Positions 55,401-64,000 of a stretch of 64,000 nt of DNA are shown one piece after another. The notes beneath the pieces were generated by a model. The model saw only the letters and a list, made by a program, of their open reading frames with translations. It did no database searches and was not told where the DNA came from. The stretch is from Pyropia haitanensis (lineage: Eukaryota; Rhodophyta; Bangiophyceae; Bangiales; Bangiaceae), in NCBI GenBank assembly GCA_008729055.1, contig SDUX01000001.1, positions 3,813,631 to 3,877,630 of the forward strand, written 5' to 3'. The first letter of the stretch is position 1; each line of letters starts with the position of its first letter. Position numbers and translations under genes: made by a program.

Positions 55401-58400
55401 AGGCCAGACGACCCCGTCTCTCTCCACAGACGGGCGCCACCTCCCCCACTCTTCCACCCCCATTCCCCCGTTTACTCACCCGGCAAGGCCGGTGGCCAGC
55501 GCACGCATTGTCCTCTCCACGGCGGGCCGAGGGACGGCCACCGCACCTGTAGAGGGATGATGACCTCACGGTGGGAGCCGGCGCCACGGTGCGTTGACGA
55601 CGGTGACCGCCGCGGACCCGTGTGGTCGGAAGCGGGCTGGTGGGGCGGCGCCGGGCGGTGGCCACGGCTCCCCCACCCGCCCGACCGCGCGCGCACACGG
55701 CGGCACGGGCGGCGCAGCCACCTGCGGAGGGGGTCGTGTGCCCCAAACCGACCGTCACGGCAGGGCTGCCCGTGGCGGCAGCCGGTGCGGTCCCCCGCGC
55801 AGCCGCCGCGCCGCACGCACCCCAGACGTGAACCCGAGCGCCCCTGCATCGTACGATTGCGACAGCGGCCGGTGCTCCCAGAGGTGTGGAGGAGGTGGAG
55901 GGGGGGGCGCGCCGCCCCTTAGCGCCAAGGACGATCCCGACGCTGACGGTCGGGACGAGGCCGCGGCTCGCCCCGGCACGCGGGTGGGGGTTGCCTGCCG
56001 CGCGCTAGCGGGGGGGGGCGGGGGCGCCCCTCCACACCCTCCCCCAGCCTCGGGGGCGCCGTGCAGGCGGCGGCGTTGGCGCAGCTAGGGATTTCATTGG
56101 TGATGGCACGCCAACGCACACGCGTTCGTTCGGGGATGGCGGCAGTCGCGTGGGGGAGGGCAGTGCCCATTGACGCAACCACCACCGGCGCGGGCGGCAC
56201 TTGGTCCCGCGCCCCCCCCCCCCCCCCCCCCCGCCGTTGCAGTCATCGGCAGCCACGGCTCGCCCCCACCCTCAAGAAGGAGGGGCAGAGGGGAGGGGGG
56301 CCGGGGGAGGGGAGAGCGGGGTCTCTGCCCCATGCAAGTTTTCCACTATCATCTCGAGAGAATCCACGTCTCGTGTTGTGGTCCGCCACCAACGGTCGGT
56401 GGCCAGCGGGGCAGCTCTGGCCTTTTTGCATCGGCCGGGGGGTGCGCCACCGGTCCCACGCACGCCCCAGTTTGGTCCACCCGCAGGCAGAGAAGGGGGG
56501 GGGGTGGGGGGCGAGGAAGAGGCCTTATTGACTGGGAGACGGACAGCGACAGGGACGCGCGGCGTGCGGACTGGGCCAAACGGGCGGCGCCACGGGCGTG
56601 GAGGGCGGCGGCGGGTGTATTCTCCAGCGGTGCTGTTTTGCGCTGCTCCGATGGATGACCCCGGGACAGCGGTGACCCACCAACCATTGTACAAGCCAAA
56701 ACCCGCCACGGTGTGTGCGTCAGAGGGCATTGTGCACAACGATGGGGGCCCGCCAAGAGGCTGCCGCACGGCCTCGCGCGCTCGTCCCACCGAGGCGGCC
56801 GCCTCGCATCTCGTTGTCACGGCCTGGTTTGGGAGATGCGTCTACGCGTTGGGGCCCCCAACCGGCGCACGCCCAAGAAAAAAACACCCATACAAATGGC
56901 ACAACAGGGGTGGTGTTGCACAACCCACGATCTGATTGGCTGCCACACAGTCCTTTATCCGCTGGATCGGTGCCGTCTACAGCTCGCTCGGTGGCGGCGC
57001 GGAGATCCGCTCCCACGAACCGTGCGGCCCACACTGGCCACGCGGCCATTGGCGGCCACGGACGGACCTGCCGTTTCAGCCGCGGGGAGCACCCACCGCC
57101 ACCAACGCCGCCCTCCCCCCCCCCCGCCCCCGCCGCCCCAGAGGCGCCACGCATTGCTCCAGTTCATTCAGACACGGTGGCAATTTTCCCACCGCCCGTG
57201 CGTGGCCACCCCCTGCGCGGCGAGCCCGCGCTGGTGAATTGACATTTCGCTGACGCACGGTGGGTCTGTGCAAAAAGCGAGCGGAAAAGGCCCAGGTGGC
57301 GGCGGCGGGGCGGCCCTCGCACGGCGGGAAGCACTGGATTTCCGGGGGGGGGGGGGGGGGGGGGGGGGACCCATCAATGGGGGCGATCGCCACGCGGCTC
57401 AACCGGGGCGTGTGGCGCGGCCACGCCGAGCGGTACGTCTTCGTTGGTCGTGCTTTGGGGGGGGAGGGCGGAGGGCGTGGGGCGTCGGGCCCACTGTGGG
57501 TGGCCCGGAGAGCGCGCGAGAGGCGGGAAGAGGTCCACAGGCGGGCGCTTGCCGGCGGGCAGCATTGGGGCGCCGCGGCTCCCGTGACCGGGATGCCCGC
57601 GCCGCGCGGCCAGCGCATGCGCCGGCTGCATCGCGGGCGGGCGTCTGCGCCCCAGCGCCGCCGCGTCGGTGCCGCGTCGGCTGGCCGCCGGGCGTGGCCG
57701 GCTCCGCATTCATGCTGACGCGGTCGCGGGCGGCGGGCCGGGGGGGGGGGGGGGGGGGGGTGTCCCCTGAGCCAACCCCGGCGGCGGCGGAGGAGGCGGC
57801 GGGGGTCCCGGCCGGCCCGCCGGGCGGCGCGAGCCGCCCCCCCCCCCCGGCCGCACGGCGGGCCGCACGCGCGACACGGCCGCCGCCCCGCCCTTCCTGA
57901 CCGATCGATCTGCGGCGCCAAGCCGGGGGGGGGGGGGGGGGGGGGGGACGGCCGCCGCGCCCGCTGCGCCGTGCCGGACTGTAAATAGCACGCCCTACAC
58001 CATCGAGGCGGCGCGGGCGGCGGCGGCGTCGGCGGTGGCGCCGCGCCCACCGCGATCGTCACGGGCAGTGACCTCGGCACCTCCCCCCCCCCCCCCCCCC
58101 CCCCCCCCTCCTCACCATCCACTCCTGCCGCCTCTGCCGCCGACCGCGCTGCCTGCTTCATTGCCAGCAGCGGGGCGGCGCGCGGCCGGCCGACGCCCGC
58201 CACACCCCCGCCGCCGCCAGTTCCTTTCACCGGCACGCTCCGCCCAAGCGCGCGCGTCTGCTGCCCCCCCTTCCCCCTAGACGCGGTGCGCCCCCCCCTC
58301 TCCCCCCCCCCCGCGTCCCGCGAGCGGTTCTCGTCCCCGGCAGGGACGGCGGTAGCGGGAAGGGGTGGCCCGCGTGGGGCGCGCCGGGGCGGCCGGCTGG

Positions 58401-59433
58401 GTACTTTAACGGCCCGCCCGCGGCGGCGGGCGGCGGCGGCGGCGGCGGTCGAGAGGGGGGCACCCCCCCCCCCCCCCTCCCCCCCCCCCTCTCTCGCCTC
58501 TGCCCCCGTGACCGCCCCCGCGGCCGCCGCGTGTGCCGCGACGCTCGCTCTCGAGCCGCTGCCTTCCCCAACCTCCCCCCCGCCCCCGCCCCCACCGGCC
58601 CGCCGGCGCGGCCACCTCACACGAGCGCGGCCTCTTGCTCACGGCCGGCCGCCCCCCCCACCCCCCCCCCCCCTTCCGGCCGCCGCGCCATTGACGCGGC
58701 CGTCGGCGTCGCGGCGCCCCCCCCCCCCCCGCCCCCACCCCACCCCCGCCGCGGCCTGCTGCAAGTGTCAATCGCCGCGTCGACACGCTCGCGGGGTCCG
58801 CCGTGCGGCCGGTCCCCCCCCCCCCCCCTGCCCACGACGTCTCCCCCCCCGTTGCGGCCGACCGCGGCGGCCCGCCGGCGGGCCTCGTGTGGGGCGGGGG
58901 GGGGGCGCCGCGGACGCCCGCGGCCGCCGCGCGCCCGCGGCGCGCCCGCCTGACGCGGCGCGCCAGAGCTGCCGGCCGCCCCGCCCCGAGGCGTGCCGCG
59001 GCGGCGCCCCCCCCCTTCCCCCCCCCCCCCCACGCCCCCCGCCGCGGCGCGCCGCGGCGCGCCGCGTCGTGCCGTGGCCGCCGCGGCGCCGCCGTCGGGC
59101 GGCCACCACCGGATCGCGGCGGCCGCCCCCGCGGCCGCGTCGCCGCGGCGCGCGCCGCCGCGGGCGTGCGCACCCCCCCGCGGCGGGCCGCGGCGGCGGC
59201 AGCGGCGGCAGCGGCAGCGGCGGCAGCGGCAGCGGCAGCGGCCGCCGCCGTGTCCCGCCCGCGCCGTGTGCTGGGCCCCCCCCCCCCCCCCTCGGCGGCC
59301 GCCGTGGGCGTCGCCGCCGCCGCTCCCCACACCCCCGCGTCGGACTCGTGCGCGGCGGCCGACGCCGTGCCGCCGTGGCCGCCGCTCCCGTGACCCCGCG
59401 ACGGCGGCCGCCGCGACGGCGCCGGGTGTGGCG
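52405..59433. other. Seven-kb stretch without an assigned gene
   Basis: Splice-like signals and plausible short coding blocks occur on both strands between 54.5 and 56.3 kb. Minus-strand examples are RTVEAWVEEATYDGAAAGEG near 54830, VLLTYATVEVGVV near 55370 and ERTRVRWRAITNEIP near 56120; a plus-strand example is ALAQLGISLVMARQRTRV near 56080. No chain of exons could be joined consistently. Poly-G and poly-C runs of 15-25 dominate 57.3-58.1 kb. At least one real gene is probably here. Confidence 0.5.
53804..53845. repeat. 14-bp tandem repeat, three units
   Basis: Unit CGGCACGGCGCCGC, three copies with one substitution in the third. Confidence 0.85.
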
Positions 59434-59447
59434 ATGGCGCCGCGCCC

Positions 59448-59490
<43 letters not shown>

Positions 59491-59801
59491 CTTCGCTGGG
59501 GGCCCGCCCCGCCGCCACCACCCCCGCCGCCGCCGCCGCCACCACCACCGCCCCTCCCCGCGTCGACACCCCAGCCGGTGCCGCCGGGCGCGCCGCCGCC
59601 GCGACCGCCCGCGGCGGCCCGTGCCGCCGCTGGCCCAGACGGCGCCGCGGCGGCCGCGGCGCCCCTAGCAGGGGGCGCCGCCGCGGCCACCGCCGCCGCC
59701 ACGCCAGCACCGATGGGCGGCGCCGCCCGCGCGGCGGGCATCCCCACCACCGCCGCCGCCACCGCCGCCGCCACCGCCGCCGCCGCCGCCGCCGACGCGG
59801 T

Positions 59802-59832
<31 letters not shown>

Positions 59833-60594
59833 GGCGTGCCAACCCCAGACGCGGGCGTCGCCGCCGCCGCCGCGCGGCCGCCCGCCCCGTGGGCGCCGCC
59901 GCCGCCCGACGCGCCGCCGCCGGCGGCGGCGCCCGGGTGGTGCCGCGGCCGTCACGGCCGCCGCGGCGACGGCGGCGGCGACGACGGGCCGCCTGTGTGG
60001 TGGCCTGGCGGCGGCGGGCGGCCCGGCCGGGCGGCGGCGCCTCCCCCCCTACTGGCGGCGGCCGCCGCCGCCGCCGCCGCCGCCGCCGCTGCCGCCGCGG
60101 CGGGCCGCCGCCACGCGTCACTCCCCGTCGTGCCGCCGCTCGACATGCAGGGCACCCCCCCCGGTGGTGGCGGCGGCGGCGGCGGCCGGCGGCCCACCTC
60201 CCCAGCGGCGCTACCGCCCGGCAGCGCCGGCGCCATGGGCGGCGGCGGCCTCGTCGGCAGCGCGTTTGGGTCTGCCGCCGCCGCCGGCGGCGGCAGCGGC
60301 GGCAGCGGCGGCGGCGGCGGCTGGGGCGCCCCCCGCGGCGGCGGGGCGACCCCCCCCACGGCGCGCCGCGGCCGTGCGGGCGCCTCGGCCGGCACGTCCG
60401 CGTCGGAGCTGTCGTCATCGTCCTTCTTCTCGTCCACATCGTCACCGGGGCGGGGCGACCGCCCGCGCCTGCCGCCGGCCGCGCCGGCCGTGGCGCTGCC
60501 GTCGGCGTCGCCCCCGACGAGCCCGTCGGCCGGGGCGGCAGCCGCCGTGTCCCCCCTGGGGGGGGGGGAGCCACCCCACTCGCCGCCACCATTC

Positions 60595-60631
<37 letters not shown>

Positions 60632-60664
60632 TGGCACCGTCGCCACGCCCGCCCCTGCGACGGC

Positions 60665-60724
<60 letters not shown>

Positions 60725-61546
60725 CCCCCCCGTGGCCCGCCGGCGTCGGCAGTCACCCAAACACCCATGGACGGCCGACGAGGACGCGCTGCTGTCGGCG
60801 CTGCTCGGCACGGACCCCCCCCCGCGGCACCCGTGGGCCGCCGCCGCCGCCGCGTTGCCCGGCCGGACGGCCAAGCAGGCGCGGGAGCGGTACGTGCACC
60901 ACCTGGCGGCGGGGATCAACTGGGAGCCGTGGGGCGCCGCCGAGGACGCCGCGCTCATCGCCGCGGTCGGCCGCGGCGGCGTCGGCCGCTGGGCCGCCGT
61001 TGCCCGCGTCCTCGGCGGCGGCCGCACCGACGCGCAGGTCAAGAACCGGTGGCGCAAGATCCGAAAGGGGGGGGGGGGGGGGGTTCCCCAGTGGGGGGGG
61101 GGATGGGGGGGGGGGGCGCCAGTGCCGCCGCTGCCAGTGGCCGTGGTGCCGCCGCCGCTGGTGCCGCCGCCGCTGGTGCCGCCGCTGGTGGTGGTGGTGG
61201 TGGTGGTAGTGGCGGTGGTGGTGGTGGTGGTGGCGGTGGGGGTGGTGGGGGGGGGGGTGGGGGGGGGGGTGGGGGTGGCGTGCCACTCCCGGATGGCCAC
61301 GGGATGGGGCGGCGGGAGCCCCCGCGGCGCCGCGGCGGCTGCGGCGACGCGGCGTGCACGGCGGGCGGCGGCGGCGGCTGCCGCCAGTGTGGGGCGGCGT
61401 GGGCGGCCGCCGTCCAGATGGCGCCGCCACTGCTGCTGCCGCCGCCGCCGCCGGCGGCCACCAGCGGCACCCCCTACCCCCCCGCGGCGCCGCCGTACGT
61501 GGCCGCCCCGACCGCCACAACGGCGGCGGCCGCCTCTGCAGCGGCT

Positions 61547-61584
<38 letters not shown>

Positions 61585-61670
61585 GGCGAGCCGCCGCCAC
61601 GATGGGGGCGGCGGCAGGGACGGCGGCGGCGGCTGGGCCGCCGCCGCCGCCAGCCGCCGCGTCGATGGCA

Positions 61671-61705
<35 letters not shown>

Positions 61706-62537
61706 TGGGCCGCCGCCGCCGCCCCGCTTCCGCGCGGCACCGGCCGGTGGGTCGGCCGCGTCGGCGGCGGTGGCGGTGGCGGTAGCGGCGGCGGCGGCGG
61801 CGGCGGCGGCGGGGCGTACCCTGGCACTCCCCCCCCCCCACCTCCCCCCCCATGTGGGCGGCGGCGGCCCCCCCCGACGACTCGCCCGGCGTCGTCTCGC
61901 TGCCCGAATTTAGCCTCCTCACCGACTGGTCCACCGCCGACGTGGCGGGCGGCGGCGGCGGCGCCGCCGCCGCCGCCGCCGGCCTCGATGGCCTGCTACG
62001 CGTCGCGTCTGCACCCACGCCCATCGCGGTGGCGCCGCCGCCACCACCGCCACCACCATCGCCGCCGCGGCCGGCGACGGCGACCGCGGCGGCGGCGGCG
62101 GCGGCGGCGGCGCCGCCGCCGCCGCCGCCGCCGCCGCTGCTGTCATTGCCAATGGGGATGGGCGGGCGGGTGCCGCCGCCGCTGCCACGCCAGCCGCCAC
62201 ACCTGGCGCCCCCGTTTGGGGTGACCCCCACCGCCGCCGCTGGGCGTGCCGCCGCTGCCGCCGCCGCCGCCACCGCACGACCGCCGCCACTCGTGTCCGA
62301 CGCGGGTGGCGTGCCGACGACGGCGGCGGCGGCGGCGGCGACGATGGCGGCGGGGGGGGGGGGGGGGGGGGGGGGGGTGGGGGGATGCCGCCGCCGCCGC
62401 CGCCGCCGGCCGCGGCTGCCGACGGTGGCTGGTCTGCCGCGGATGGCCCCGCGGTGCTGGCGCCGCCGCCCGTCGCGGAAGATGTGGTGGAGCTGGTCCG
62501 CGCGCTCATGTGGGGGCGCCACGACGCCCCGCGATGA
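59434..62537 (+). CDS. R2R3-type MYB transcription factor, about 1,035 aa, frame-broken at G/C runs
   Basis: The two MYB repeats at 60757-61063 are clear: HPWTADEDALLSALLG ... ALPGRTAKQARERYVHHL, then INWEPWGAAEDAALIAAVG, RWAAVARVLGGGRTDAQVKN and RWRKIRK. The flanks are Ala/Gly/Pro tracts with a few ordered islands (SASELSSSSFFSSTSSPGR, SLPEFSLLTDWSTADV) and an acidic helical end, AEDVVELVRALMWGRH, before TGA at 62535. Reading from ATG 59434 (GCGATGG) to that stop takes four frame changes, all at G or C runs (near 60558-60568, 61067-61120, 61829-61851, 62352-62377), all -1. The poly-Ala/poly-Gly context makes the exact switch points and the start uncertain; coding could begin further upstream. 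Confidence 0.75.
61186..61245. repeat. GGT trinucleotide microsatellite
   Basis: Nearly uninterrupted GGT units with a few GGC/AGT variants, inside the MYB coding region; it encodes Gly in the frame I favour. Confidence 0.85.
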
Positions 62538-62997
62538 GCGTCGCGCCGGGCGGGTGGGGAGGGGGGGGGGGGGGTGGGGGGGGAGGTGGCCGTTGCGAGG
62601 CGTGACCGGGGGGTGGTGGGGGGGGGGGGGAGGGGGGGGGGGGGGTGGCGCGCGCGCCACACTGACGCGGCCGCCGCGGGGTCGGCACTGACTGGGATGG
62701 GGGATGTGGGGGGGGCAGGCGACGCCGCCGCCGTGGCGAGCGCCGGCCGTCGCGCGCCGGCGTTGGGGGTGGGCGGGCGCCGCCACGCCACCCACGGCAG
62801 TCGTCGGCAAAGTTGTGTATGCACAGCGCGGGTTAGGCGCCGCGGCGCCCTCGCCCCTTCCCCCGAGGGGGGTCTCACCGGGGCGGTTCGTCCTGTCGCC
62901 CCCCCTCTCCCCCCCCCCCCTCCCCCCCCCTCCCCCCCCCCCTGTACCACCTCCCTCTGTCCGGCGGCGGTCCGCGCCGGGGGTGCGGCGGCGGCGG
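62538..62997. other. Convergent spacer with long G- and C-runs
   Basis: Between the stop codons of the MYB and SIMPL genes; G-runs at 62560-62645 and C-runs at 62898-62942. No gene seen. Confidence 0.5.
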
Positions 62998-63545
62998 TCA
63001 GCCAAAGTTGTGGAACATCTCGATGCGCCCCGTCGTGTACACGTCGAGCGTGCGGTCATAGTTGTTGCGGTAGCTCTGGCGGTCGGCCTGGAGGAGGCTC
63101 GCCTTGTTGTCCGAGCTCCGCAGCGCGACGATGTCGCCGAGGCGGCCGCCCATCGCGGTGGCCATCGCCGACGCCTGCCGCTCGAGCGCGTCGATCGACC
63201 GCTGCTGGGCGGTGCGGACGAGCGACTCGGGGTTGATGAGCGGGAAGCGGATGTTGCCGACGGTGACGGTGTTGGCGGCAGACGCCTTGAGGCGGCCGAG
63301 GAACGCCACCGCCGCGTCCACCGTCGGCAGCAGCACGTCCATGCTCGTCGCGTAGGTGTACTCGGCGGCCCGCCCCGGCGAGCACCCGTACGTGCACGCG
63401 CGGCGGATGTTGACCGACTTGTCCCGCACGTCCACGTCCGAGACGCCCAGCTGCCGGAGGATGCCCTTGACCTCGCGGTACGCCGCCTCCGCGGCGACGA
63501 CGTGCTGGGGGGGGACCCCCGTCGTGCGAATGTCCACAGACACGA
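62998..63545 (-). CDS. SIMPL-domain (DUF541) protein, 3' exon, 5' part not found
   Basis: The exon opens after a strong acceptor (CCCCCCTCCCAG) in phase 1 and ends at 62998. It encodes about 181 residues with the second half of a SIMPL domain: VVAAEAAYREVKGILRQLGV, a YATSMDVLLPTVDAAVAFLG segment, SAANTVTVGNIRFPLINPES, then AQQRSIDALERQASAMATAM followed by GGRLGDIVALR. An unusual CTYGC pair sits before EYTYATS. SIMPL proteins are periplasmic or secreted in bacteria (e.g. BP26) and include IRAK1BP1 in animals; function is mostly unknown. The first exon, expected to hold the VSVxG start of the domain and any targeting peptide, was not found before the window end and probably lies beyond it. Confidence 0.72.
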
Positions 63546-64000
63546 CTGGGAGGGGGGGACCGCCGAGGGGGGCGGAGGAAGGGGGGGGGGCACGACGGTC
63601 AAGAAGCCCGACCGTCCAGACAGGCAACGGCCGGCGGGCCCAGTGTCTCAACAAGGAGCAGACCAGAGAGGTTAGGACCGCGTCGCACGCGGCGGGCGTG
63701 CACCCACCCACCTCCCCCCCAAAAGGCCGACAGCGGCGCGCCCGTCCGGCGGCCAACACCCCGTCGGCCCCGCCTCGCGCTCGGCACACCCCCAGGGGCC
63801 CACCATGACGCGCGCACCCGCCCACGTCTCCACCCCCTACCCCTCCTCAAACTCCCCCCCCCGCCCCCCCCCCCCCCCCCCACTCGTCCCTTTCCCCCCC
63901 CCCCCCCCCCCTACACCACGACGGCATCTCCACTCCACCACCCCCCCCTCCCACGCACCCCCCCCCCCCCCCCCCCCTCACAAACGTACGGGCAGCCTTG
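63546..64000. other. Probable intron or upstream region of the SIMPL gene
   Basis: C-rich runs of up to about 18 (63850-63980). No exon of the SIMPL gene could be identified here. Confidence 0.4.

Noticed and set aside
58993..61209. 738-codon frame as the MYB protein
   Set aside because: Contains only the N-terminal part; the MYB repeats lie in a different frame after the G-run at 60558-60568.
1..64000. CRISPR array, prophage, operons or rRNA
   Set aside because: All recognised genes are eukaryotic with spliceosomal introns; no regularly spaced short repeats with unique spacers and no rRNA-like block were seen.

Overview
This is nuclear DNA from a very GC-rich eukaryote, read as a compact, intron-poor genome. 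Every gene I can name is eukaryotic: 26S proteasome Rpn6, CCT6, SRP19, GET1/WRB, SMARCD/BAF60, mitoribosomal S29/DAP3, CHMP5/VPS60, R2R3-MYB, COPI-associated protein and a TRAIP-like ligase. Genes have 0-2 introns of about 185-450 bp. Proteins carry long Ala/Gly/Pro tracts, and G and C homopolymers reach 26 bases. A bangiophyte red alga (Porphyra/Pyropia type) fits best, but that is inference; another GC-rich alga is possible.

Layout, left to right. 1-3.84 kb: no gene recognised. 3.85-4.43 kb: TATA box and a tiny ubiquitin-like gene (+). 4.97-6.03 kb: pirin (-). 6.90-7.70 kb: COPI-associated four-TM protein (+). 9.13-9.62 kb: small unknown protein (-). 11.0-13.4 kb: RING-H2/coiled-coil/PIP-box ligase (-). 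14.2-16.9 kb: SMARCD/BAF60 (+). 17.7-19.4 kb: Rpn6 (+). 19.8-24.1 kb: large disordered protein (-). 26.4-27.3 kb: four-TM protein (+). 27.3-31.8 kb: lower-GC island of repeats. 31.9-33.5 kb: Myb/SANT-like protein (-). 35.5-37.2 kb: CCT6 (-). 37.6-38.9 kb: mS29/DAP3 (-). 39.4-40.0 kb: GET1/WRB (+). 40.5-43.6 kb: MED17-like protein (-). 43.8-44.6 kb: small TIR element. 44.8-46.1 kb: SRP19 (+). 47.1-48.8 kb: broken ORF next to a TA-flanked TIR element. 49.7-50.2 kb: DRM/ARP-like protein (+). 51.7-52.4 kb: CHMP5/VPS60 (-). 52.4-59.4 kb: unassigned. 59.4-62.5 kb: R2R3-MYB (+). 63.0-63.5 kb: SIMPL-domain protein (-), probably cut by the window end.

Most genes are housekeeping functions: protein folding and turnover, targeting to the ER, transcription and chromatin, mitochondrial translation, and vesicle/ESCRT traffic. 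They are independent transcription units, many in divergent pairs; I see no operon-like or pathway clustering.

Two genome-wide signals stand out. First, five genes appear broken only at long G/C homopolymers, and all 13 frame changes I infer go in the same -1 direction, which looks like systematic homopolymer shortening in the assembly rather than pseudogenes. Second, six of the seven introns I can place from protein homology have C at donor position +4 (GTRCG), unlike the usual GTRAG.
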